From CAVZRC01 sp963777695 (lineage in GTDB: Bacteria; Planctomycetota; Planctomycetia; Isosphaerales; Isosphaeraceae), in the NCBI GenBank assembly GCA_963777695.1, contig CAVZRC010000003.1, positions 4,960,001 to 5,024,000 on the forward strand: DNA of 64,000 nt. The letters are read 5' to 3'. Position 1 is the stretch's first letter, and every line of letters starts with the position of its first letter. A program made the translations under genes and the position numbers. The notes beneath the pieces were generated by a model. It was not told the DNA's origin, did no database searches, and saw only the letters and a program-made list of their open reading frames with translations. Positions 20,571-28,735 of this stretch are shown piece after piece.

Positions 20571-21692
20571 ATGCTTAGAATCACCACAATCCTGGCCGTT
20601 GTCCTGATGACCGTTGCCGCAACCGCGGGCGCACAGGAGGTAACCCGCAAGGCGGGTGATGCGGGAGACATCAGCGACAGCCGACCGGCCTCGGCGCTGT
20701 CGGGGTCCAACCTTCGCGGTGTGCGTTCCGTCTCCACACTCGGAGGCCAGTCCCCATCCCCCGGCGCGAAGCGCGGCACTCGCGATCGAGCCGCGAATGC
20801 GCCCAACCCCGCTTCGAGGCTTCGTGGCCGGATGGTCTTCCACCGCTATACGAATTACGACGCCTGGGACAGCCGCCTGTATCTCTACGAGTTCGCGAAG
20901 AAGCGGCTCGTCTGCCTCAGCGAGCGCTGGGACATCGACCACGCCATGAACGCCAATTTCTCCCCAGACGGCAAGCAGATCGTCTTCATGGGAGTCCCTC
21001 GCGGCCAGCATCGCGGCGATGCGTGGGATGTCTACCTCTGGAAGGTGGACGGCCGGGCGAGACCCATCAACCTCACCGAGGGGCTCGGCGGGCGGGACGA
21101 GGACCCGAGGTTCGCACCGGATGGCAAGCGAATCCTCTACAAGCAGGATGGCGAGGTCCGGATCATGGACCTCGCGAATCGGCAGATCGAGGCCCTCCCG
21201 TTCGGCGGTGCGAAAGCCGAGCGGTCGATGCCGATGTTTACCCCGGATGGGGAACACGTCATCTACGCCGAGGGAGTACGCAAGGATATGGATCTCTTCC
21301 TCATTGATGTCGCGACCGGCACGCGGCGTCCCCTCGCGATCGAGCCGGAAGTCCAGGAATACTTCCCCGTACCGGTCGACGCCTCACACTTCTTCTACGT
21401 CCGCTGGACGAGTCGGACCGACCGTCACGACCAGGTCTGGATGAGTTCGCTGGATGGCCGGATACGCGGCCCGGTCCGTTTCAATCGGCCCGAGTCGGAC
21501 AGCTCCGACCCCTATCCGGTTAACGACCGCCTCGTCGTCTATTCGAGCACCCGAGCCGGCGGACAGGGCGGCTACGACCTCTATCTCGGCGACCGAGAAG
21601 ATGGGTCGAGCTGGCCGCTGAGCCCGCTGGGAGTCAACAGTCCCCAGGAGGAGCTTGGCGTGTGCTACGATCGAGCCCCGGTGAAAAAGTAG
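20571..21692 (+). CDS. Exported TolB-like beta-propeller (PD40 repeats) protein
   Basis: About 373 residues. ATG at 20571 was chosen (a GTG two codons earlier is possible); GGAAGAG lies just upstream. A signal peptide (TTILAVVLMTVAATAGAQ) is followed by a ~60-residue low-complexity linker and a six-bladed-type propeller with PD40 signatures FSPDGKQIVFMG, FAPDGKRILYKQ and FTPDGEHVIYAE. The fold is that of TolB/DPP-IV-like propellers, which bind proteins or glycans. No catalytic domain is attached, so it is probably a binding or scaffold protein in the envelope. It stands alone: 262 bases separate its ATG from the preceding stop and 167 bases from the next start. Confidence 0.8.
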   Translation: MLRITTILAVVLMTVAATAGAQEVTRKAGDAGDISDSRPASALSGSNLRGVRSVSTLGGQSPSPGAKRGTRDRAANAPNPASRLRGRMVFHRYTNYDAWDSRLYLYEFAKKRLVCLSERWDIDHAMNANFSPDGKQIVFMGVPRGQHRGDAWDVYLWKVDGRARPINLTEGLGGRDEDPRFAPDGKRILYKQDGEVRIMDLANRQIEALPFGGAKAERSMPMFTPDGEHVIYAEGVRKDMDLFLIDVATGTRRPLAIEPEVQEYFPVPVDASHFFYVRWTSRTDRHDQVWMSSLDGRIRGPVRFNRPESDSSDPYPVNDRLVVYSSTRAGGQGGYDLYLGDREDGSSWPLSPLGVNSPQEELGVCYDRAPVKK

Positions 21693-21859
21693 CCCGGGCT
21701 CGGGTATCATCACGAGGAACTGATCTGCCGCCGCGAGAGTCCATGTCCGGTAACACCGGGCCGGGGCGAATCCTCGTGTGATGGTCGTCTCCGCGACTGC
21801 GGCATCCACGGAACAGTCCGTCTACTGATCCAGCCCGTTCGGCGGACAGGAGGCCCATC

Positions 21860-23086
21860 ATGTCGATCGAACCGGCCGCGTCGCCGGACCACGCAACTCC
21901 ACTCATGGCGCCGGCTCCGTCCGCCCGACGGGTCGACGCCCTCGATGTCCTCCGCGGGGCCGTGATGGTCTTGATGGTGCTCGATCACACCCGAGACTAC
22001 TTCGGCAACGCGGCCCTCAACCTGACGGACCTGTCCCGAACGAGTCCGGCGCTGTTCCTGACGCGGTGGGTGACCCACTTCTGCGCACCGGTATTCGCCT
22101 TCCTCGCGGGGACGGGCGCCTATCTGGCGGGCTCGCGAGTCCGGTCGCGGGGCGACCTCGCGGCGTTCCTCGCGTGGCGAGGGGCCTGGTTGATCTTCCT
22201 CGAACTGACGGTCGTCCGACTCGGCCTCTTCTTCGACCCGTTGAACGCTCCGGTGATCTTGACGGTCCTGTGGTCGATCGGGGCCTCGTTCGTCGTGCTG
22301 GCGGGGCTGGTCTTCCTTCCAAGCCGGGTGGTCGGGGCGCTCGGGGTGCTGCTGATCGCGACGCACGGACTTGCTGGCAGCTTGTCGCCGAACTCCAGTA
22401 CCCACGCCGCGATGCGTTCGGCCGTCGCGATCCTGCTCCGACCCGGGTTTTTGCCGTTGCCCACTGGCGTGACCGTGTTCGTCGGCTACCCACTCCTCCC
22501 CTGGCTGGGGGTGGTCGCCGTGGGGTACGGCTTCGGCGAAGTCATCCGGCTCGAGCCGGCTCGGAGACGGCGGGTGATGTGGATCGCGGGCGTCGTCATG
22601 ACCGCCGCCTTCGTGATCCTGCGTGCGTCTGGGGTTCCTGTCGATCCGCGCCCGTGGACGACGCAGGCGACTCCGATGTTGACCGCGCTTTCGTTCGTCA
22701 ACTGCACGAAGCAACCACCTTCGCTGATCTATGCGCTGATGACGCTCGGCCCGGCGATCGCGGCCATGGCGGCGATCGACCGCGTGGGCATCCGCGGCCC
22801 TATCGGCCGCGCCGTCCTGACGCTCGGCCGAGTCCCGCTCTTCTATTACCTCTTGCAATGGTACGTCATCCACGGGCTCGCCGTTCTGGCGGCCCTGGTG
22901 CGGGGATTGCCGGTGGCCTGGCAGTTCTCGCCGGCGGCCCTCGACACCCCTCCGGACGGCTGGGCGCTCGGCCTGCCGGGCATCTACGCCGCATGGGCCG
23001 TGGTGCTGGTCCTCCTTTATATACCAAGCCGCTGGTTCGCCGGGATCAAGGCACGCCATCCCGGAGGCTGGCTGGCTTACCTTTGA
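21860..23086 (+). CDS. Multi-pass membrane protein of the HGSNAT/DUF1624 acyltransferase-like family
   Basis: About 408 residues with roughly ten hydrophobic segments. The opening RRVDALDVLRGAVMVLMVLD with DHTRDYFG is the signature of the heparan-alpha-glucosaminide N-acetyltransferase/DUF1624 family, in which the Asp-His forms part of the active site. These enzymes move acyl groups across the membrane onto sugars; the substrate here is unknown. AGGAGG precedes ATG 21860 at good spacing. The C-terminus ends in a basic tail after the last helix. No operon partner is apparent; a small gene pair follows after ~90 bases. The frame is complete and intact. Confidence 0.85.
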   Translation: MSIEPAASPDHATPLMAPAPSARRVDALDVLRGAVMVLMVLDHTRDYFGNAALNLTDLSRTSPALFLTRWVTHFCAPVFAFLAGTGAYLAGSRVRSRGDLAAFLAWRGAWLIFLELTVVRLGLFFDPLNAPVILTVLWSIGASFVVLAGLVFLPSRVVGALGVLLIATHGLAGSLSPNSSTHAAMRSAVAILLRPGFLPLPTGVTVFVGYPLLPWLGVVAVGYGFGEVIRLEPARRRRVMWIAGVVMTAAFVILRASGVPVDPRPWTTQATPMLTALSFVNCTKQPPSLIYALMTLGPAIAAMAAIDRVGIRGPIGRAVLTLGRVPLFYYLLQWYVIHGLAVLAALVRGLPVAWQFSPAALDTPPDGWALGLPGIYAAWAVVLVLLYIPSRWFAGIKARHPGGWLAYL

Positions 23087-23173
23087 TCTACAAGACGGCC
23101 GAGGAATGTGGAGGACTTGTCCGTTTATTACACCGGAGTAAGAATAGGGGAGATTCCGCGGGAGGAAGAAAGG

Positions 23174-23532
23174 ATGGGCGACGGTCCGAGTGCCACAAGA
23201 ATCGAGCGGTTCGAGGAGTTCCTCCGACGACTCGAACCGCGCCCGTCGCTTCGAATTTTGCCGAGGCGTTTGGCCAGCTCTCGGATATCCTCAATGCCGT
23301 CGAGGATGAGATGACTACGATCCCATTCGACCCGACCAACTGGCAAAACGACGGCCGCATGTATCCACCCCAGATGGACAGCCTGCGTACCGTCCCGGGT
23401 CGGGACGATGTCAGACGGTTCCGCAGCAAGGCGCACAACACCCTGGTCGGCGACAACGGGGCCATCGAGATCCGGGACCTGTCCGGTCGTCCGATCCTTG
23501 CCAAGCCAGGGGTCGACGGCCGGACGATTTGA
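23174..23532 (+). CDS. Small unknown protein paired with XRE regulator; possible toxin (one frameshift)
   Basis: About 119 residues when joined. ATG 23174 follows GGAGG at about eight bases. The first ~27 residues (ATRIERFEEFLRRLEPR) are in one frame; one missing C near 23240 (CCC to CCCC) joins them to FAEAFGQLSDILNAVEDEMT and a C-terminal part with SKAHNTLVGDNGAIEIRD and RPILAKPGVDGR. I do not recognise the family. It stops 14 bases before the start of an XRE-type gene, the arrangement of HigBA-like toxin-antitoxin pairs in which toxin precedes antitoxin; that function is inference. If the first frame is not used, an internal ATG at 23311 would give a 73-residue product. Confidence 0.5.
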
Positions 23533-23546
23533 GGAGGCGCGTTGAC

Positions 23547-24050
23547 ATGAATCCGATCGAGCGACTCAGGGCTGATCTGACCGGGCGATTTCCGGATTTC
23601 ATCGTCCAGCTCGATGCACCCGAGGACGACCGAGGCTCTTGGTATCTCGACGTGCGTCGCGGCGACGATGCTCGGCCGGTGGTCCTCGAGTGGCGGCCCG
23701 ATCGAGGATTCGGCATCTCCACTCCCGGACCGGAAGACTACGGGGCCGGTCCGGACGAGGTCTATCCGAACATGAGGGCGGCATTCGATCGCGTGGTGCG
23801 CCTGATCCTTTCAGACGGCCGGACGGAACCACCGCGCGCCGTGCGGCTTGCCGAGTTGCGGCAGGGACTCGGGATTTCCCAGGCGGACCTGGCCGCGCGA
23901 GCCGGCGTCAGACAGGCCAATATCTCTCGGATTGAATCGCGCGACGATCTCAAGATCAGCACGCTGGCCCGGATCGTGGAAGCGATGGGTGCCTCATTAT
24001 CGATCCGGGCACGCTTTCCCGACGGGATGGAGCGCGAGCTGGACGTTTGA
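23547..24050 (+). CDS. XRE-family helix-turn-helix regulator, antitoxin-like
   Basis: About 167 residues. ATG 23547 follows GAGGAGG at about ten bases. The C-terminal half is a clear Xre helix-turn-helix: LAELRQGLGISQADLAARAG, then VRQANISRIES and STLARIVEAMG. The N-terminal ~90 residues (SWYLDVRRG, LEWRPDRGFGIS) form a domain I do not recognise. The end SLSIRARFPDG is typical of XRE antitoxins. Together with the short gene just upstream it looks like a two-gene module with autoregulation. It ends convergently with the M1 aminopeptidase gene, 64 bases away. Confidence 0.82.
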   Translation: MNPIERLRADLTGRFPDFIVQLDAPEDDRGSWYLDVRRGDDARPVVLEWRPDRGFGISTPGPEDYGAGPDEVYPNMRAAFDRVVRLILSDGRTEPPRAVRLAELRQGLGISQADLAARAGVRQANISRIESRDDLKISTLARIVEAMGASLSIRARFPDGMERELDV

Positions 24051-24114
24051 ATTTCCCGGGCGGGTTTGCCCCGAATCGGCTAATCATCGAACCGTGTTCG
24101 GACCACTCATCGGC

Positions 24115-26043
24115 TCACTTGCCTCCTTTCAACAACCGATCGACCGACTCGACCGTGATCGGGTGGTAACCAGGCCGGGCCGTGGCGTACATCGCCTCGG
24201 CGTGCTGACGACCCGCGGGCGTCGCGACAAGGGCCTTGTAAAGCGGCAGGACCAGCTTGCGACGGCCGATCGTGGTCAGGTACGACTTCAGTCGCTCGTC
24301 GGCCGGCGTATACCCGTTCCGGATCGCGATCAAGAGCCACTGGTGCGCGATCTCGGAGTTGCCTCGAGCGGTCAAACCGAACTCCTTGTCCAGCTCGGCC
24401 AGCCGATCGACCGGGAGCTTCTCGGGGAGAGCTTGCAGGAACCGGATCCATTCTTGGGTGGACCACTCCCTTGCCCCCAGCCTGTCGGCCGCGACGGAGC
24501 CGTCGATCCAGCCCCGGGCCGCCTTGTCGATCGCGTCGAGTCGCGTCGACTTCGACTCGGCGAAGCCGGCCGGCAGGCCGGGGCCCTCCAGCCACGCCAG
24601 GAGGTCGATCGCCCGGACATCGGCCGGATCGATGAGCAGGTGTTGCTTGAGGTACGCCACGAACTCGGCCGTGGTGATGCTGCGGAAGGCGAAGTGGTCG
24701 AAATAAGAGCGGAGGAATCCGTCGAAGCGGGCGCGGCCGAACCGTTGCTCCAGAGTCCGGAGGAACAAAGCGCCTTTCTCGTAGGGGATCCGATTCATCC
24801 CCTCGTCCGGGTCGCGGCCGGTCAGGTCAACGTGCAGGACCTGGTCCTTCGCGGATTGCTCCTTCAACTCCTCGCGGAGGTCCGCCATCCCGAGTACCAG
24901 CTCCATGTCGGCGCGATCCTTGCCATAGAGATCTTCGATGATCCGCCGCTCGAGATAGGTCGTGAACCCTTCATTGAGCCAGAAGTCGCGCCAGGTGGCA
25001 TTGGTCACCAGGTTGCCAGACCACGAGTGGGCCAGCTCGTGGGCGATCAGCGAGACCAAGGATCGGTCGCCGGCCAGGATGGTCGGCGTGGCGAAGGTCA
25101 CCCTGGGATTCTCCATGCCGCCGAACGGGAAGCTCGGGGGAAGCACCAGGATATCGTATCGGCCCCATCGGTAAGGGCCGAATCGCTTCTCGATCGCGGC
25201 GATCATCGACTCGACGTCCGCGAACTCGTGGGCGGCCGATTTGAGCACGCTCGGCTCGGCCCAGACGCCGGTCCGCGGGCCGAGCGGCTGGAATGCCAGG
25301 TCGCCCACCGCCAGGGCGATCAGATAAGGAGGGATCGGCTGGGGCATCACGAACCGGAACACCCCCAGGGCGGCCTCGTCGGGCTTGACGCGCGACTCCG
25401 CCGCCATGACCGCCGTCAGCCCCTTCGGGACCCGGACTGCCCCGACGTAGATGATCCGCACGCCCGGCGAGTCCTGGAGCGGGATCCACGACCGGGCGTG
25501 GATGGCCTGCGACTGCGTGAAGAGGAACGGGCTGACCTTCCCCGCCGTCAGCGTCGGGTCCATCCACTGCAGCGCACTGGCCGTCGGCGACGTCCGATAG
25601 GCGATGCGCACTTGCGTCGCCTCGGGGGTCAGTGCGATCGTGAGCTTCGAGCCCAGCACCGGGTCGATCGGGCCGAGGTCATGGCGCGTCGGGGCGAAGG
25701 GCTCCGGATTCACCCACAACTTGCGGATGCTGACTTCCTCGATCGTCAGCCCTCGGGTGTCGACGATCAGTGGGGCGTCCGGCGGACAGCCGGGTTGCCT
25801 ACGGATATCGAGCGTCGCAACACCCCGGATCTCGCGACGCTCGAAATCCACCGACAGGTCGAGGTCGATCTGCCAGACCTGGACCTGATCCGGATTGCCG
25901 AACGAATGCGAATCGACCCCGACCGCCGCGTCGCGGTCCTCGCGCTCCGATGCCGCGTCCGTCGCGAAACAAGGGCTCACCAGGATACCACCGATCAAGA
26001 ACAATCCGATCAAACCGACACAGAGATGCGATGCGGTGGACAT
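24115..26043 (-). CDS. Exported M1-family zinc aminopeptidase
   Basis: About 642 residues. ATG 26043 was chosen because AGAGGG lies upstream and a signal peptide follows (VGLIGLFLIGGILVSPCFA). The M1 motifs are complete: exopeptidase motif GGMEN at 308-312 and zinc site HELAH at 335-339 with the distal Glu in LNEG (~358). The helical C-terminal domain resembles leukotriene A4 hydrolase-type members (family LTA4H). It would cleave N-terminal residues from peptides outside the cytoplasm. Length and frame are intact. It diverges from the DUF1501 locus across a 672 bp gap, and no partner gene is adjacent on its strand. Confidence 0.92.
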   Translation of the reverse strand: MSTASHLCVGLIGLFLIGGILVSPCFATDAASEREDRDAAVGVDSHSFGNPDQVQVWQIDLDLSVDFERREIRGVATLDIRRQPGCPPDAPLIVDTRGLTIEEVSIRKLWVNPEPFAPTRHDLGPIDPVLGSKLTIALTPEATQVRIAYRTSPTASALQWMDPTLTAGKVSPFLFTQSQAIHARSWIPLQDSPGVRIIYVGAVRVPKGLTAVMAAESRVKPDEAALGVFRFVMPQPIPPYLIALAVGDLAFQPLGPRTGVWAEPSVLKSAAHEFADVESMIAAIEKRFGPYRWGRYDILVLPPSFPFGGMENPRVTFATPTILAGDRSLVSLIAHELAHSWSGNLVTNATWRDFWLNEGFTTYLERRIIEDLYGKDRADMELVLGMADLREELKEQSAKDQVLHVDLTGRDPDEGMNRIPYEKGALFLRTLEQRFGRARFDGFLRSYFDHFAFRSITTAEFVAYLKQHLLIDPADVRAIDLLAWLEGPGLPAGFAESKSTRLDAIDKAARGWIDGSVAADRLGAREWSTQEWIRFLQALPEKLPVDRLAELDKEFGLTARGNSEIAHQWLLIAIRNGYTPADERLKSYLTTIGRRKLVLPLYKALVATPAGRQHAEAMYATARPGYHPITVESVDRLLKGGK

Positions 26044-26414
26044 CTCGAAACCCTCTCGATCTGGCGGTGATCCGTCTTGACGATCATGCACGCCTGTCGA
26101 TTGTGCCCGCGACCTCAAGCGTTTGCCAGAGCGCCCGGCCGATCTTTCCCGGCTGCTACTACCTCGCCGACACATCAATGGATTGATACAATGAGCGGGA
26201 CCTTGCATCCGTAGGACCCGGTTTCGTCCTAGAATGCAGTCACAACATCGCGGTTCCATCGTTGCGTGAGAGGACGTTTCGTCGGTTTCGGACCATTCTC
26301 AGGCATTCCGGGAAAAAGTGCGCCAGCGCTGGTTGCAACCACTCCGTAGTTATTTAACAAGTGCTTCGCGATGTTGACGGACACCCTCGGCCCAGAAATA
26401 GCAATCGTCCCGAG

Positions 26415-26436
26415 CATTCCTACCGAATTCGGTGAT
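26415..26436 (+). promoter_or_regulatory. Operator-like repeat, copy 1
   Basis: CATTCCTACCGAATTCGGTGAT contains the perfect 12-base palindrome ACCGAATTCGGT (26422-26433). A related copy (CATTCCTACC, six bases, GGTGAT) lies at 26604-26625, about 100 bases before the DUF1501 start. Shared half-sites ACC/GGT with a six-base spacer suggest a dimeric regulator site; this is inference. Confidence 0.35.
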
Positions 26437-26603
26437 ACAAAGCACTTACGGCCATGGTGTTGCTTCGATCCCTCCCCAGCGAAGCCCTTGCCGAGGGCTT
26501 GACGTGCAGTCTGTCGCCGAACCGATCGGATCCCCACGATGACATCCCGCCACGGCTGCATGGACTGATTCGCCGCCCGATAGCCAGCCTGTACCGGACG
26601 TAA

Positions 26604-26625
26604 CATTCCTACCAAGAACGGTGAT
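26604..26625 (+). promoter_or_regulatory. Operator-like repeat, copy 2
   Basis: Second copy of the 26415-26436 motif, same orientation. The flanks CATTCCT and GGTGAT are identical, the middle differs (ACC-AAGAAC-GGT). It lies about 90 bases upstream of the DUF1501 start codon, a position suited to transcriptional control of that locus. Confidence 0.35.
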
Positions 26626-26715
26626 TTTGCGGGCGGCGAGGGATGCCGCGAGCCGAGATATGCGGCGCCGATCCGCGAGGTCCCCGAGCCAACCCAGGAC
26701 CAAGGAGCCGAATCG

Positions 26716-28026
26716 ATGGCATCCGCCAGTTTCCATAAGCCGGTCAGTCGCCGAGGATTCCTCACCGTGGGGACGATCGGGCTCGGGGGATTGACCCTGG
26801 CCGATCTCCTCCGGCTCGAGGCGAGGGCGGACCTGAAGAGTTACGCGCCGATCACGGCGAAGGCCGACTCGGTGATCCACATCTTCCTCCCCGGCGGGTG
26901 CTCCCACCAGGAGACCTTCGACCCCAAGCCCTTCGCGCCCATCGAGTACCGCGGCGATATGGGGTCCATCGACACGAAGATTGAAGGCGAGCGATTCAGC
27001 CAGACGCTCCCCCGTACCGCCCAGATTGCCGACAAGCTGCTGGTGATCCGCTCGATGACGCACGGCGAGGCGGCCCACGAGCGCGGCACGCACAACATGT
27101 TCACGGGCTACCGCCCGAGTCCGGCGCTGCAATACCCGAGCATGGGAAGCGTGGTCTCGCACGAATTCGGGCCGAAGAACAACCTGCCGCCGTATGTCTG
27201 CATCCCGAACCAGCCGAACGTCTATGCGGGCACGGGCTACCTCAGCTCGTCGTTCTCGCCGTTCAGCCTGGGCCGCGACCCGGCGGACCCCGGCTTCCAG
27301 GTCCAGGACCTGAACCTGCCGGGCTCGATCAACGAGCCCCGGTTCGCATCTCGGCGGACGATGCTCGACGCGGTGAACGCCCACTTCGCCCGTCGCGAGA
27401 AGAGCGACAACATCGCGGCGATGGACACGTTCTACCAGCGGGCCTATAGCTTGATCAGCTCGCAGAAGGCCCGCGAGGCGTTCAACATCAATGCCGAGCC
27501 GGCCAATGTCCGCGACGAGTACGGCCGGCACGCGGCCGGTCAGCGGATGTTGCTGGCCCGCCGGCTGGTCGGCGCCGGAGTCCGGTTCATCACCGTGGAT
27601 TACGGCGGCTGGGACTTCCATTCCCAGATCGTCAGCGGCATGAACAGCCAGATGCCCCAGTTCGACCAGGCGTTCTCGGCCCTGATCCGCGACCTCGACC
27701 GGACTGGCCTGCTGAGCCGTACGCTCGTCATGGTCTCGAGCGAGTTCGGCCGCACTCCGAAGATCAACAAGGATGGCGGTCGCGACCACTGGCCCAAGGT
27801 CTTCAGCGTGGTCCTGGCCGGCGGCGGCGTCAAGCGCGGGTTCGTCTACGGCGCCTCCAACGCCACGGCCTCCGAGCCCGATCACGACCCGATCGGCCCC
27901 GAAGACCTCGCCACGACCGTCTACCATCAGCTCGGCATCGTCGCCGACAAGGAGCTCATGGCGCCGGGCAATCGGCCCATCGAGATCGTCGATGGCGGCA
28001 AGGTGGTCAAGGAACTGCTGGCGTGA
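26716..28026 (+). CDS. DUF1501 family, Tat-exported protein
   Basis: About 436 residues. ATG 26716 follows AAGGAG at eight bases. The N-terminus carries a twin-arginine signal (SRRGFLTVGTIGLGGLTLAD). Family-typical segments follow: IHIFLPGGCSHQETFDPKP near 54-72, the RSMTHGEAAHERGTHNM region, and near the C-terminus GRTPKINKDGGRDHWPK. DUF1501 proteins belong to the alkaline phosphatase/sulfatase-like superfamily and in planctomycetes are almost always encoded near DUF1549/DUF1553 cytochrome-type genes; their substrate is not established. Here the partner genes follow at 28.7-36.4 kb, with a Uma2 gene between. Frame intact. Confidence 0.92.
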   Translation: MASASFHKPVSRRGFLTVGTIGLGGLTLADLLRLEARADLKSYAPITAKADSVIHIFLPGGCSHQETFDPKPFAPIEYRGDMGSIDTKIEGERFSQTLPRTAQIADKLLVIRSMTHGEAAHERGTHNMFTGYRPSPALQYPSMGSVVSHEFGPKNNLPPYVCIPNQPNVYAGTGYLSSSFSPFSLGRDPADPGFQVQDLNLPGSINEPRFASRRTMLDAVNAHFARREKSDNIAAMDTFYQRAYSLISSQKAREAFNINAEPANVRDEYGRHAAGQRMLLARRLVGAGVRFITVDYGGWDFHSQIVSGMNSQMPQFDQAFSALIRDLDRTGLLSRTLVMVSSEFGRTPKINKDGGRDHWPKVFSVVLAGGGVKRGFVYGASNATASEPDHDPIGPEDLATTVYHQLGIVADKELMAPGNRPIEIVDGGKVVKELLA

Positions 28027-28083
28027 TGGTCATTTGTCATCGGTCATGAAAGACCGGATTGACCGAGGGGACCGAGGAATTCG

Positions 28084-28680
28084 ATGGCCATCGTCAGTCT
28101 CGAGCCGGGCTTGCTGAAGCGTTTGATCCGCAAGCGCCGGGAGTCCGGCGGCGATCGCTGGGACGAGGTCTGGGACGGAGTCTACGTGATGCCACCACTG
28201 GCCGACAATGAACACCAGCGCCTCGGACTCGAAATGGCGATCGACATCCGGAATGTCCTCGGCCCTGACGAACGGATCCAGATCTTCGCCGGCTGCAACG
28301 TGAGCGATCAACCCAGGCGATGGAGACGCAACTATCGATGTCCCGACGTCGCCGTGTTCCTGCCGGGTAACCCTGCCGAGGACCGCGGGTCGCACTGGTT
28401 CGGCGGGCCGGACTTCGCGGTCGAGATCACGAGCCGGTTCGATCGATCTCGCGAGAAGTTCGGCTTCTATGCCAAGGTCGGCGTCCGCGAGTCGCTGCTC
28501 GTCGATCGCCGACCCTGGCAACTGGAGCTTCACAGGATCAATAACAATCGATGGGACCTGGCCGGTCGTCTCGGCCTCGACGAACCCCACGCGCTCGCGA
28601 GTCAGGTCTTGCCGATCACCTACCGGCTCATCACGGGCGTTAACCGGCCCAAGATCGAGGTCGCCCGCCAGGGGCCTTGA
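28084..28680 (+). CDS. Uma2-family (DUF820) PD-(D/E)XK endonuclease-like protein
   Basis: About 198 residues. ATG 28084 follows GAGG. The Uma2 pattern is visible: early GDRWDEVWDGVYVMPPLADN, then YRCPDVAVFLPG (catalytic Asp), FAVEITSRFDRSREK (Glu and Lys) and GVRESLLVDRR. Uma2 proteins have the restriction-endonuclease fold and are greatly expanded in planctomycetes, cyanobacteria and Chloroflexi; their function is unknown. It is inserted between the DUF1501 gene and the PPC gene, with short gaps (57 and 55 bases), so it may be transcribed with them although functionally unrelated. Confidence 0.85.
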   Translation: MAIVSLEPGLLKRLIRKRRESGGDRWDEVWDGVYVMPPLADNEHQRLGLEMAIDIRNVLGPDERIQIFAGCNVSDQPRRWRRNYRCPDVAVFLPGNPAEDRGSHWFGGPDFAVEITSRFDRSREKFGFYAKVGVRESLLVDRRPWQLELHRINNNRWDLAGRLGLDEPHALASQVLPITYRLITGVNRPKIEVARQGP

Positions 28681-28735
28681 TTCCCCCGCCGACCTGTTCG
28701 ACATCCGAATGTCCCCACGATCATCGAGAACCTTT

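Larger units (their letters stand above)
26044..26715. other. Divergent intergenic region, 672 bp
   Basis: This lies between the aminopeptidase (minus) and the DUF1501 gene (plus). A repeated 22-base motif occurs at 26415-26436 and 26604-26625 (annotated separately). AAGGAG sits eight bases before the start at 26716. Much of 26270-26430 is less GC-rich than the coding regions. No gene is supported on either strand. Confidence 0.45.

Noticed and set aside
21710..23059. 449-codon minus-strand frame opposite the HGSNAT-like gene
   Set aside because: Extremely Arg/Glu/Asp/His-rich, a typical antisense artefact of high-GC coding sequence; the plus strand has a clear membrane protein.
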